Positions 44,386 to 53,230 of a DNA stretch of 64,000 nt are shown in pieces (position 1 is the first letter of the stretch; the number at the start of each line of letters is the position of its first letter). The stretch is taken from the NCBI RefSeq assembly GCF_013041805.1, contig NZ_JABDRI010000076.1:23964-87963 (forward strand), read 5' to 3'. The stretch comes from Lutibacter sp. Its GTDB lineage: Bacteria > Bacteroidota > Bacteroidia > Flavobacteriales > Flavobacteriaceae. The notes under the pieces were generated by a model. It did not search any database. It saw only the letters and a list, made by a program, of their open reading frames with translations, and had not been told where the DNA came from. The translations under genes and the position numbers were made by a program.

Positions 44386-45344
44386 TCAAATTTATTTCTT
44401 AGTTCTTGAGCTTTCTGTTTAAATTTTAAAGCTTCCTTCTGTTTCATTATTCCTTCATAGCTTATTGAAAGCTGCTCGTAAAAATCAGCTTCCATTGCAG
44501 GGTTATCTATAACAAAATCAATGCCAAGAGTTAAAACGTCAATTGCTTCATTATATTTCCCTAATTTATTTAAGGCTAACCCATTCATTTTATACAAGTA
44601 TGGTTGTGCCGGGAACAATTCTAATCCATTTTTACTATCTAATTCTAAAGCCTCAAAAAGTTGCTTTTTCTCTTCAATAGTTAATATTGTTTGAAGTAAT
44701 TTATAATCTTTATTTTTCTTGTACTTTTCTTTCAATATTTCAATATCCTCATTATCAGTTGCTAAAACTACTTTTAAGTTTGTTTTTTTTTCTATTTTAT
44801 TTCTGTTTTCGAGATATGATTTTAAACTTTTTATTCTTTTACTTGCTAAAGCATTTTCTTCAATTTCAACAATTAAATGTTCTGCTTTTTTAAAGTCTTT
44901 ATTCTGAATATACAGTAAGACTAGTTTATCTGAATTTTTTGGATTTATTTCAATTAATTTTTTTTGAATATCAATGGCTTCTTCAAGTTTTTGCTGTTCT
45001 TTTAAAATCTCAACTTTATGAGTCAATAAATAACTGTTATTTGGTTCTTTCTCCAAAGCTTTATTGACAAACAATTCAGCTTCAAAATAACTTTTCGTTA
45101 AAAAATAATTTTTAGAAAACTCAAACGATACACCAATATTTGTTGAGTCTATTTCATAACACTTTTCCAAAGACTCTATTGCTTTACTAAAGTTTTTTAT
45201 AGCTTTTTGTTTTAATGCTTCAAAAAAATATTCTTGAAATTTTAACTCATTTTCTTCCTCAATATTTATAAGTTGAGCGCTAGAAAACGTGGAAATTAAC
45301 ATCATTCCAACTATAACTAGTATGCTCGTTTTGTTGCTTTTCAT
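44382..45344 (-). CDS. Exported TPR-repeat protein
   Basis: A 320-residue protein from the ATG at 45344 (MKSNKTSILVIVGMMLISTFSSAQ, a clean signal peptide); the frame is open back to 45410 but the upstream part ends before a plausible signal. TPR repeats cover most of the mature protein (FEFSKNYFLTKSYFEAELFVNKALEKEPNN; LYKMNGLALNKLGKYNEAIDVLTLGIDF). It heads the operon with the DUF4292 lipoprotein and EnvC-like activator, so a scaffold role in an envelope complex is a reasonable guess. Periplasmic. Confidence 0.85.
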   Translation of the reverse strand: MKSNKTSILVIVGMMLISTFSSAQLINIEEENELKFQEYFFEALKQKAIKNFSKAIESLEKCYEIDSTNIGVSFEFSKNYFLTKSYFEAELFVNKALEKEPNNSYLLTHKVEILKEQQKLEEAIDIQKKLIEINPKNSDKLVLLYIQNKDFKKAEHLIVEIEENALASKRIKSLKSYLENRNKIEKKTNLKVVLATDNEDIEILKEKYKKNKDYKLLQTILTIEEKKQLFEALELDSKNGLELFPAQPYLYKMNGLALNKLGKYNEAIDVLTLGIDFVIDNPAMEADFYEQLSISYEGIMKQKEALKFKQKAQELRNKFE

Positions 45345-45482
45345 ATGAGTGTGCAATATACAATTTATTAGCCTTACTAATAATGAAGAATTTATAACAA
45401 ATTTCTTCAATCCTTTTTATATATTGAAATAATAATATCGCTTTTAAAACAAATTTTTAATTGAGTTTTCAATTTTAATTTT

Positions 45483-45515
45483 AAAAAACCTGAAAATTAC
45501 TTCTCGGGTTTTTTT
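45483..45515 (+). terminator. Terminator-like hairpin between divergent genes, just before the ABC-F promoter
   Basis: AAAAAACCTGA can pair with TCGGGTTTTTT (one G-U pair) around about 10 bases, followed by T residues on the plus strand. No plus-strand gene precedes it. On the minus strand the T-G pair becomes an A-C mismatch, so it is a plus-strand signal. Confidence 0.45.
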
Positions 45516-45518
45516 ATG

Positions 45519-45526
45519 TAGCTTTG
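45519..45526 (+). promoter_or_regulatory. Candidate -7 element of the ABC-F gene
   Basis: TAGCTTTG matches TAnnTTTG, 16 bases before the ATG at 45543. It starts right after the T tract of the terminator-like hairpin. Confidence 0.5.
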
Positions 45527-45542
45527 CCAAAACTTAGATTGA

Positions 45543-47402
45543 ATGAATTACCTATCTGTTGAAAATATCTCAAAATCATATGGAGAAGTTGAGCTTTTTA
45601 ATGATATCTCCTTCGGAATAAATGAAGGTCAAAAAATTGCTTTTATAGCTAAAAACGGAACAGGAAAAACAACTATATTAAACATTATAGCAGGTATTGA
45701 TAGTTCTGATAGCGGCCAAGTAGTTTCAAGAAAAGGTTTAAAAATTGAATATCTAGCACAAGAAGACACTTTAAATGATAGTTTAACAATTGAACAAACC
45801 ATTTTTGATTCTGATAATGACACGTTAAAGATAATTTCTGAATACGAACATGCACTAAAAAACCCTTCCGATGAAAAAGCTTATCAGCACGCTTTTGAAA
45901 AAATGGAACAACATAATGCGTGGGATTTTGAAACACAATACAAGCAAATTTTATTTAAATTAAAACTAGAAGATTTATCCAAAAAAGTAGGTTCTCTTTC
46001 TGGTGGTCAACGCAAGCGATTAGCGTTGGCCGTAATTCTTATTCATAAACCAGATTTATTAATTTTAGATGAACCAACAAATCATTTAGATTTAGAGATG
46101 ATAGAGTGGCTTGAAAACTACTTTAAAAAAGAAAAAATTACCTTATTTATGGTAACACACGATCGCTATTTTTTAGAACGTGTTTGTAATGAAATTGTTG
46201 AATTAGATAATGGTGAATTTTATACTTATAAGGGGAATTACTCTTACTATTTACAAAAAAAGGAAGAACGAATAGCTGCTGAACAAGCAAGTATATCGAA
46301 AGCTAAAAATTTGTTTACCAAAGAATTAGATTGGATGCGTAGACAGCCAAAAGCTAGAACTACTAAATCTAAATCTAGAATTGATGATTTTTATAAAATA
46401 AAAGAAGAGGCTCATAAAAGAAGAGATAATCACCAAGTTCAATTAGAAATAAACATGGAACGCATGGGTTCTAAAATTTTAGAATTGCATCATATTTCTA
46501 AATCGTTTGGTGATCTAAAAATTTTAAACAAGTTTGAGTATAATTTTTTACGTGGTGAACGAATTGGAATTATTGGTAAAAACGGAACAGGAAAGTCGTC
46601 ATTTTTAAATCTTATTACTCAAAAATTGCCTGTTGATTCCGGTAAAGTTGTAGTTGGTGAAACCATAAAATTTGGATACTATACTCAGGACGGAATTAAC
46701 CCAAAACCGGGTCAAAAAGTAATTGAAATTATTAAAGAATATGGTGAACAAATACCATTAACAAAAGGCAGGAGCCTTTCAGCAGGTCAATTACTTGAAC
46801 GATTCTTATTTAGTAGAAAACGCCAATATGATTTTATTGAAAAATTAAGTGGTGGCGAGCGTAAACGTTTGTATTTATGTACCGTATTAATTCAAAATCC
46901 AAACTTCTTAATTTTAGATGAACCCACAAACGATCTTGACATTATTACACTAAACGTTCTTGAAAATTTCTTATTAGATTTTCCTGGTTGCTTATTAGTA
47001 GTTTCCCATGACCGTTATTTTATGGATAAAATTGTAGATCATTTATTTATTTTTAGAGGTAATGCTATTGTTGAAGATTTTCCTGGAAATTATTCAGATT
47101 ATAGAGCTTACGAAGATTCTAAACCATCTCAAGAAATTGCTCAAACCCCTAAAGTTGACACTCGCCAAAAAAACAATAAAAAAACCACTCTTACCTTTAA
47201 AGAGAAAAAAGAATACAATTCTATTGAAAGTGAAATAGAGACTTTAAACAATGAAAAGAAAGAAATTGAGGCTAAATTTTTAGATACTACTATTTCTGGT
47301 GATGAAATTAATAAACTCTCCATAAAACTTCAAGAAATTCAATCAAAAATAGAACAAAAAGAAGAACGTTGGTTTGAGCTTGAAGCTAAGTTAGAGGATT
47401 AA
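45543..47402 (+). CDS. ABC-F family ATPase (Uup-like)
   Basis: A 619-residue cytosolic protein with two ABC ATPase domains and no membrane segments. First domain: Walker A AKNGTGKTT, signature LSGGQRKRLALA, Walker B LLILDEPTNHLDLEM. Second: GKNGTGKSS, LSGGERKRLYL, LILDEPTNDLDI. A linker (about 240-320) joins them, and a C-terminal coiled coil (about 550-619, SEIETLNNEKKEIEAKF) resembles Uup. ABC-F proteins act on ribosomes or, for Uup, in DNA maintenance; some give antibiotic resistance, which cannot be told here. Confidence 0.93.
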   Translation: MNYLSVENISKSYGEVELFNDISFGINEGQKIAFIAKNGTGKTTILNIIAGIDSSDSGQVVSRKGLKIEYLAQEDTLNDSLTIEQTIFDSDNDTLKIISEYEHALKNPSDEKAYQHAFEKMEQHNAWDFETQYKQILFKLKLEDLSKKVGSLSGGQRKRLALAVILIHKPDLLILDEPTNHLDLEMIEWLENYFKKEKITLFMVTHDRYFLERVCNEIVELDNGEFYTYKGNYSYYLQKKEERIAAEQASISKAKNLFTKELDWMRRQPKARTTKSKSRIDDFYKIKEEAHKRRDNHQVQLEINMERMGSKILELHHISKSFGDLKILNKFEYNFLRGERIGIIGKNGTGKSSFLNLITQKLPVDSGKVVVGETIKFGYYTQDGINPKPGQKVIEIIKEYGEQIPLTKGRSLSAGQLLERFLFSRKRQYDFIEKLSGGERKRLYLCTVLIQNPNFLILDEPTNDLDIITLNVLENFLLDFPGCLLVVSHDRYFMDKIVDHLFIFRGNAIVEDFPGNYSDYRAYEDSKPSQEIAQTPKVDTRQKNNKKTTLTFKEKKEYNSIESEIETLNNEKKEIEAKFLDTTISGDEINKLSIKLQEIQSKIEQKEERWFELEAKLED

Positions 47403-48118
47403 ACACTGATAATATTTTTATTGACATTAAGAAGTGGTTCATTGTTAAAACGAAGTAATAACTGAGCAACTGAAATAGTATCTTTTTCGCAATATTTCAC
47501 AATTCGTTCAATGTCATTCTCTTTATAATAAACAGTACTTACTTCACTTCCACTAATATCATCTTTTGGCGAAGGAATCCCTAAAATTGATGTTAATAAT
47601 TGTAAGGAAGTAAAATGTTTGTAATCACCAAATTTCCATAATTCCATAGTGTCTAAATGTGGAATTTCCCAAGGCTTTTTTCCAAATAAATTTAGTTTTT
47701 CTGGCAATGCTATTTGATGGATTATCATGCGTCGAGCTATATAGGGAAAGTCAAATTCTTTACCATTATGACCACATAACAAGTGTTGAGATTTATTAAA
47801 ATGATTATTCAATAGATTTTTAAAATCTTCTAAAATTTTAATTTCATCTCCAAAAAATGAAGTAACTCTAAAAACTCTATCGTTCGTATTAAAATTAGTA
47901 AAATAACCTACAGATATGCATACAATTTTACCAAACTCAGCCCAAATTCCAGCACGTTCATAAAATTCCTCTGGTGTAAATTCATCTTTTCTCTGATATT
48001 GAGTTTTTAATGCGAATAGTTGTTGTTTTGACTCAGATAAATTCGAAAAAAGTTCAACTTCTGGAACCGTCTCAATATCTAAAAATAAAATATTTTCAAA
48101 ATTAATTTTAAGATTCAT
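47399..48118 (-). CDS. 3'-5' exonuclease (PolB-exonuclease-like)
   Basis: A 239-residue DnaQ-like exonuclease. Motif I LFLDIETVPEV (Asp and Glu), motif II in LLCGHNGKEFDFPYIARRM, and motif III near the C-terminus VKYCEKDTISVAQLLLRF (Asp) are all present, so the metal-ion active site appears intact. It is a stand-alone domain, not attached to a polymerase. It overlaps the ABC-F stop by 4 bases (convergent). Confidence 0.9.
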   Translation of the reverse strand: MNLKINFENILFLDIETVPEVELFSNLSESKQQLFALKTQYQRKDEFTPEEFYERAGIWAEFGKIVCISVGYFTNFNTNDRVFRVTSFFGDEIKILEDFKNLLNNHFNKSQHLLCGHNGKEFDFPYIARRMIIHQIALPEKLNLFGKKPWEIPHLDTMELWKFGDYKHFTSLQLLTSILGIPSPKDDISGSEVSTVYYKENDIERIVKYCEKDTISVAQLLLRFNNEPLLNVNKNIISV

Positions 48119-48140
48119 ACTTTGTTGTGTTTTTTAAGTT

Positions 48141-48935
48141 TTACTCAATAATAAGTTTTCGTGTAGCTATTTTGTTATCTTCTTCCACTCTTATCATATA
48201 AATTCCAGCTGGTACATTTGGGATATTCATAGGATTATTATAATTAGTTTCATTTTTATAAACACATTTTCCGAACATAGAATATATTTCAATTTTAAAA
48301 ATCGATTTATTTCTTGAAGTAATAAATAATTTACCATTTGAAACCGGATTTGGATATAATGTAAAGCCTTCTATTTCATTTTTAACAACAGGTAAAGTTT
48401 GAGTTGTGTTTGGCAAGCCAGGAGTTGCAACTATTGGTACACTCCAAGTAAAATCCGTGTATTCTGAACCAGAACCAATGAGTTGAAGGGAGTAACCAAC
48501 AGGAGTAGTAGCTTCTGTTTCTACTACACCAATATTTTCTGAAATCATACCTGCCGCGGGACCATCAATAGCAGTAATAATACCTCCATAACTTAAAAAT
48601 TGAATTACATTCCCAGAATTATCTACAAGAGCAAATCCATCTGGGTTTCCGTTTTGAATTTCTTCCTTTGGAAACCATAATGTACCCATATTATTTTGTT
48701 GGTTTGGAATAATACCTGATAAATTTAAAATTGTATCGTAAAGACCTCCATTTGATCCATTGTACAACCTTACCTGATAACCTGCTAAATCAATTCCAGC
48801 TGGTCCACAAATTTCAACTCCTTCACCAACATCTCCACCAGTATTATCGTAATGAATTTCATTTATAAAAATAGTTTGTCCAAAACAAATAGAGGTCACA
48901 GTAAATGCAACCCAAAATAGGTAGTTCTTTTTCAT
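48141..48935 (-). CDS. Lamin-tail-like protein with T9SS sorting domain
   Basis: A 264-residue secreted protein. The signal peptide ends CFGQ. A lamin-tail-like beta domain follows (FINEIHYDNTGGDVGEGVEICGPAGIDLAGYQVRLYNG, about 22-170). The last 70 residues are a Por secretion-system C-terminal domain (LYPNPVSNGKLFITSRNK to GIYMIRVEEDNKIATRKLIIE), which directs export by the type IX system and surface attachment. In other Flavobacteria this domain pairs with extracellular nucleases, but no nuclease domain is seen. It is divergent from the phoB-like gene, across the Pho-box-like repeats. Confidence 0.88.
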   Translation of the reverse strand: MKKNYLFWVAFTVTSICFGQTIFINEIHYDNTGGDVGEGVEICGPAGIDLAGYQVRLYNGSNGGLYDTILNLSGIIPNQQNNMGTLWFPKEEIQNGNPDGFALVDNSGNVIQFLSYGGIITAIDGPAAGMISENIGVVETEATTPVGYSLQLIGSGSEYTDFTWSVPIVATPGLPNTTQTLPVVKNEIEGFTLYPNPVSNGKLFITSRNKSIFKIEIYSMFGKCVYKNETNYNNPMNIPNVPAGIYMIRVEEDNKIATRKLIIE

Positions 48936-49062
48936 ATCAATTTATTATAGTTAACTTTTTCAAGTTAAAAATAGAAAATTCGAACTAAAAAATATAATTT
49001 ATCACTAAATAATTCTTTTGAAAATTTGATTTATCATCAATTCCCGCTTTAAATTAACATAC

Positions 49063-49091
49063 TGTAAGTTTAATGTTAGTAAAATGTTATA
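49063..49091 (+). promoter_or_regulatory. Pho-box-like array of three 7-bp units
   Basis: CTGTAAG, ATGTTAG and ATGTTAT occur in a row, separated by TTTA and TAAA, so the units repeat every 11 bp. This is the layout of PhoB/PhoP sites: 7-bp half-sites joined by AT-rich 4-bp spacers. The units point toward the phoB-like gene, and a near -7 box (49101-49108) begins 9 bases after the last unit. Confidence 0.6.
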
Positions 49092-49100
49092 ATTTTAAAT

Positions 49101-49108
49101 ACATTTAC
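49101..49108 (+). promoter_or_regulatory. Possible Pho-dependent -7 element
   Basis: TACATTTA differs from TAnnTTTG at the last base. Its 9-bp distance from the Pho-box-like array is what an activator-dependent weak promoter would need. Confidence 0.35.
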
Positions 49109-49139
49109 TATGAATTACTTAGCTCCTATTATTAATCGC

Positions 49140-49147
49140 TATTTTTG
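49140..49147 (+). promoter_or_regulatory. Candidate constitutive -7 element of the phoB/phoR pair
   Basis: TATTTTTG matches TAnnTTTG. It contains the TTG at 49145 that opens the long frame, so the real start must be the later ATG at 49178. Confidence 0.5.
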
Positions 49148-49177
49148 AATGCTTTTATTGATAAACAATTAGTACAT

Positions 49178-49876
49178 ATGAAAAACTCAGAGATAAAAAT
49201 CTTGTTAGTTGATGATGAACCAGATATTTTAGAAATTGTTGGTTACAACTTAAAAAATGAAGGATATACTGTGTATACCGCAAAAAATGGTCTTGAAGCA
49301 GTTGATAAGGCAATAAAACATACTCCTCATTTAATTATCTTAGATATTATGATGCCGGAAATGGATGGAATTGAAGCTTGTGAAAAAATTAGAGGAACTA
49401 AAGGTTTAGAAAACGTACTAATTACTTTTTTCACAGCTAGAGGTGAAGATTATTCTCAAGTTGCTGGATTTGATGTTGGAGCTGATGATTATATTACTAA
49501 ACCAATAAAACCAAAAGTTTTAGTAAGTAAGATTAAAGCTCTTTTAAGAAGAATAAAAGTGACAAAAACTATAGAATCAACAACTACTGTTGTAATAGGC
49601 GATATAACTATTGATAGAGAGGAATATGTAGTTATAAAAAACAATAAAAAACTTTCACTTCCTAGAAAAGAATTTGAACTATTCTCATTATTAGCCTCAA
49701 AACCAGGAAAAGTTTTTAAACGTGATGATATTTTAGACAGTGTTTGGGGGAATGAAGTTGTTGTTGGTGGCAGAACTATTGACGTACACATTCGTAAATT
49801 ACGTGAAAAAATAGGCGATAACTATTTTAAAACCGTTAAAGGTGTTGGGTATAAATTTACACTAGATGAAGATTAA
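49178..49876 (+). CDS. OmpR/PhoB-family response regulator
   Basis: A 232-residue DNA-binding regulator from the ATG at 49178 (MKNSEIKILLVDDEPDILE). The receiver is complete: acidic pair in LLVDDEPD, phospho-acceptor in LIILDIMMPEMDG, Thr in FFTARG, and Lys in DDYITKPIKPK. The winged-helix output domain (about 135-232) contains LSLPRKEFELFSLLASKPGKVFKRDDILDSVWGNEVVVGGRTIDVHIRKLREKIG. Pairing with a PhoR-like kinase (11-base overlap) and a Pho-box-like array upstream suggest phosphate-starvation control; no pst or pho target gene in the window proves it. Confidence 0.92.
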   Translation: MKNSEIKILLVDDEPDILEIVGYNLKNEGYTVYTAKNGLEAVDKAIKHTPHLIILDIMMPEMDGIEACEKIRGTKGLENVLITFFTARGEDYSQVAGFDVGADDYITKPIKPKVLVSKIKALLRRIKVTKTIESTTTVVIGDITIDREEYVVIKNNKKLSLPRKEFELFSLLASKPGKVFKRDDILDSVWGNEVVVGGRTIDVHIRKLREKIGDNYFKTVKGVGYKFTLDED

Positions 49877-50915
49877 AAAAACATATTCTTTTGCATTTTG
49901 GACCTCATTATATATTTCTTTTATAGCACTACTTGCATTGTTATTAGCAACTAAGTTGTTTTCTAATGTTAGCATTACTCTTAGTTTTTCATTTGTGCTA
50001 ATTGGTGTTATTTTTATCATGACTTTTATTATAAGTCAATATAGGCTTGAAAAATTTATTTTTCAGCGTTTAAAAAAAATATATGACAGCGTTTCAATTT
50101 TAGATTCTTCAGACTTTAATAAAACATCTATTACATCTGACGTTGATAAACTCTCTAAAGAAGTTCAAAAATTTGCTGAAAACAAACAAAAACAAATAAA
50201 AAGCTTAACGCTTCGGGAAAGTTATCGAAGAGAATTTTTAGGGAATGTTTCACATGAATTAAAAACACCACTATTTACAGTACAGGGTTATTTATTAACG
50301 TTGGCTGATGGCGCAATAAACGATAAAAATATTAGCCATAAATATTTAGAAAGAGCCAATAAAGGTGTTGATAGACTTATTGCAATAGTGAAAGATTTAG
50401 ATTTGATCTCTAAATTAGAATCAGCTGATTTTGATTTAAACAAACAACATTTTAATATCATTGAAGTCATTCAAAATGTATTTGATTTACTTGAAATGAA
50501 AGCAAAAAAAAGAAATATCTCATTACTTTTTGATAAATATTATGAATTTCCAATTATGGTAATTGGGGATGTTGAACGCATTGAACAAGTTTTAACAAAC
50601 CTATTAGTAAACTCAATAAAATACGGAAAAATTGGAGGTATTACCATTATTAGTGTTGAGAATTTAAAAAAAGAAAAAATACTTGTGAAAGTAGCTGATA
50701 ATGGTGAGGGTATTAAAACAGAACATCACAAAAGATTATTTGAACGTTTTTATAGAGTTGACCAAAGCAGATCAAGAGAGCAAGGGGGCTCTGGCTTAGG
50801 ACTTTCAATTGTTAAACATATTGTTGAAGCGCACAACGAGCAAATTTTTGTTGAAAGTGAGTATAAAAAAGGTTCAGTATTTTCATTTACGTTGGAAAAA
50901 GTTGAAAAAATTTAG
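49866..50915 (+). CDS. PhoR-like sensor histidine kinase
   Basis: A 349-residue membrane kinase. Two membrane helices (about 10-30 and 35-55) with almost no periplasmic loop between them are followed by a HAMP-like region. The HisKA box is REFLGNVSHELKTPLFTVQGYL (His near residue 129), with N box EQVLTNLLVNSIKYG and G boxes DNGEGI and GSGLGLSIVKHI. The very short periplasmic loop means it senses something in the membrane or a partner, as PhoR does with the Pst system. The last 33 bases overlap the convergent glycosyltransferase gene. Confidence 0.92.
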   Translation: MKIKKTYSFAFWTSLYISFIALLALLLATKLFSNVSITLSFSFVLIGVIFIMTFIISQYRLEKFIFQRLKKIYDSVSILDSSDFNKTSITSDVDKLSKEVQKFAENKQKQIKSLTLRESYRREFLGNVSHELKTPLFTVQGYLLTLADGAINDKNISHKYLERANKGVDRLIAIVKDLDLISKLESADFDLNKQHFNIIEVIQNVFDLLEMKAKKRNISLLFDKYYEFPIMVIGDVERIEQVLTNLLVNSIKYGKIGGITIISVENLKKEKILVKVADNGEGIKTEHHKRLFERFYRVDQSRSREQGGSGLGLSIVKHIVEAHNEQIFVESEYKKGSVFSFTLEKVEKI

Positions 50916-51926
50916 ATCAATACTCGATTCTTCTCTTTTAAATCCTTTAAAAAATTTTAACTCTTTAAAATTTTCTATTTTAAAATTATCTTGAGTTGAA
51001 AAAGGTATAATTACTTTTTTATTTAAAATTTCAGCTAAATATTCTTGTTCATACTGACCAGGAGTTGGAATAAAAAAAGCTTGTTTTCCTAAAACTGCCA
51101 AATCCATAATTGTTGAATATCCAGAGCGAGCAAGTATAATTTCACTTTGATTCATTGCTCTTTCTAAATCTTTGGTCAATAAATAATTTACTATTTCAAT
51201 ACTACTAGAAGCTGCTATTTTTTTCTCCGCTAAAACACCTCTCACGAATAGCACGTTTCCTTTGTAATTTTTTAACTCAACAAGTAACTTGTTTTCTAGC
51301 AAAGATCGTTGTGGTTCTGGTCCTGAAAGTACTACCAATAAATTGTACTTAATCTCTAATTTTTGATAAGTAAATCTGCTTAAAACACCTACATATTTCA
51401 AATTTAAATTATGCTTTTCCAAATGTCCTAATTCTCCTGAATAATTTGGTTCTCCTTTTATATCAGGAATCCAACATTCATCAAATTTTTTAATAATTTT
51501 TTGATGTATTTTTGAAGTAATCCAAGTAGTTATTCCTGAAAATACTTTCAATTGGTGCGTGATATAAACTGAAGGAATTTGTTTATTATATACTCCAAAT
51601 CTGTTATCAGATATAATTCCAATAATGTTTTCCTTTTTAATAAGTTGCTCAACTATTTTTTGTTCTTTTTTTGAAGCTGAAACCACTGAAGGAATTTGAA
51701 CTAAAAGTTTATACCTTAGATTTTTACCATTCCGTGTGTACTTGATGTTATAAGACGGAAGTGAATAACTTTTTAACCTAGGAAATTCTTTTTGAAGTAA
51801 TAATAAAGCATCACCATCACTCGCCAAAATTGGCTCATAATTTGCTTTTATTAGGGCGTGAATAATGGGTATGCAACGTGTAGCATGACCTAATCCCCAA
51901 TTTAACGGTGCAACAAGAATTTTTTT
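50883..51926 (-). CDS. MurG-like (GT-B fold) glycosyltransferase with unresolved start codon
   Basis: About 348 codons are readable from the first codon after the purD stop (51926) to the stop at 50883. The translated start KKILVAPLNWGLGHATRCIP is the expected N-terminus of this glycosyltransferase family, with the glycine/His loop GLGHATR. The C-terminal half has SGPEPQRSLLE and the sugar-nucleotide region ARSGYSTIMDLAVLGKQAFFIPTPGQYEQEYLA. No ATG, GTG or TTG is in frame before the TTG at 51827, which would delete the GLGH loop. The only in-frame candidates are an ATT at 51920 or a shift through the A9 tract after purD. Acceptor unknown. Confidence 0.8.
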   Translation of the reverse strand, partial: KKILVAPLNWGLGHATRCIPIIHALIKANYEPILASDGDALLLLQKEFPRLKSYSLPSYNIKYTRNGKNLRYKLLVQIPSVVSASKKEQKIVEQLIKKENIIGIISDNRFGVYNKQIPSVYITHQLKVFSGITTWITSKIHQKIIKKFDECWIPDIKGEPNYSGELGHLEKHNLNLKYVGVLSRFTYQKLEIKYNLLVVLSGPEPQRSLLENKLLVELKNYKGNVLFVRGVLAEKKIAASSSIEIVNYLLTKDLERAMNQSEIILARSGYSTIMDLAVLGKQAFFIPTPGQYEQEYLAEILNKKVIIPFSTQDNFKIENFKELKFFKGFKREESSIDLNFFNFFQRK

Positions 51927-53198
51927 TTACAAGTCAAAACCAATATCTGTTCTAAAATTCATCTTATCAAAACTAATTTTTTCAATGTTTTGATAGGATT
52001 GATTTAATGCTGACCTAAAATTATTTCCATAAGAAGTAATCGCAATTACGCGTCCTCCATTGGTAATAATTTTGTTTTTTTCTATAGTTGTACCCGCATG
52101 AAAAGCAATTGAATTTTTAACTTTCTCAAGCCCATGAATTTCTTTTCCCTTTTCATATGCTTCAGGATAACCACCTGACACTAACATAACAGTACAAGCA
52201 CTATCTTCTTCAAAATTAATAGTTTTAGTATGCAATTCATTCTGTCCTGCAGCAATTAGCAGTTCGAGTAAATCACTTTTAATGCGCGGTATCACCACTT
52301 CGGTTTCCGGATCTCCCATACGGCAATTGTATTCTATTACCTTAGGCTCATTCCCAACTTTTATAATTCCAAAGAAAATAAACCCTTTATATGGAATACT
52401 ATCTTTTTGCAAGCCCTCTATCGTAGGTTTGATAACGCGCTCTTCTATCTTTTGCATAAAGTCATCATCTGCAAAAGGAACGGGTGAAACTGCTCCCATA
52501 CCGCCCGTATTAAGGCCAATATCTCCTTCTCCAATTCGTTTGTAATCTTTTGCATTTGGAAAGTTCACATAGCTTTTCCCATCGGTTAAAACAAAACAAC
52601 TCAACTCAATTCCATCTAAAAACTCTTCAATTACAACTTTACTACTTGCTGCTCCAAATTTTTGATTGGTTAGCATTTCTTTTAACTCGTCTTTAGCTTC
52701 CTGCAAATCATTTAAAATTAATACGCCTTTTCCTCCTGCTAAGCCGTCAGCCTTTAAAACATATGGTTTATTTAATGTTTCTAAAAATTGGTAACCTTCT
52801 TCCAAATTTTGACTTGTAAAACTTTTATAAGCCGCTGTTGGAATATGATGACGACTCATAAATTCTTTCGCAAATTCCTTACTTCCTTCTAATTGAGCAG
52901 CGTACTTTTCTGGACCAATAACTGCAACACTTTTTAAGGTTTCATCATTTAAAAAGAAATCATGAATTCCTTTTACCAAAGGATCTTCTGGCCCAACTAT
53001 AACTAATTCAATGTTATTTTTTAAAACTACTTTTTTAACAGCCTCAAAATCATTTGGATCTAGCATTACATTGGTTCCAAGTTCTAAAGTTCCTGCATTA
53101 CCTGGTGCAATAAACAACTTAGTCAATAATTCACTTTGTGCTATTTTCCAAGACAATGCATGTTCTCTTCCTCCAGCTCCTAAAATTAGTACGTTCAT
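51927..53198 (-). CDS. purD: Phosphoribosylamine-glycine ligase (GAR synthetase)
   Basis: A 423-residue ATP-grasp enzyme, second step of purine synthesis. Conserved parts: N-terminal MNVLILGAGGREHALSWKIAQS, the GPEDPLVKGI segment, ATP-grasp lysines in VLKADGLAGGKGV, NTGGMGAVSPVP, and NCRMGDPETEVVIPRI late with metal-binding acids. The stop codon is followed directly by an A-rich tract and the glycosyltransferase coding frame, in the same frame. Other pur genes are not in the window. Confidence 0.97.
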   Translation of the reverse strand: MNVLILGAGGREHALSWKIAQSELLTKLFIAPGNAGTLELGTNVMLDPNDFEAVKKVVLKNNIELVIVGPEDPLVKGIHDFFLNDETLKSVAVIGPEKYAAQLEGSKEFAKEFMSRHHIPTAAYKSFTSQNLEEGYQFLETLNKPYVLKADGLAGGKGVLILNDLQEAKDELKEMLTNQKFGAASSKVVIEEFLDGIELSCFVLTDGKSYVNFPNAKDYKRIGEGDIGLNTGGMGAVSPVPFADDDFMQKIEERVIKPTIEGLQKDSIPYKGFIFFGIIKVGNEPKVIEYNCRMGDPETEVVIPRIKSDLLELLIAAGQNELHTKTINFEEDSACTVMLVSGGYPEAYEKGKEIHGLEKVKNSIAFHAGTTIEKNKIITNGGRVIAITSYGNNFRSALNQSYQNIEKISFDKMNFRTDIGFDL

Positions 53199-53230
53199 TT
53201 GTTCGTTGATTTTTATTTTGAAAAATAGTT

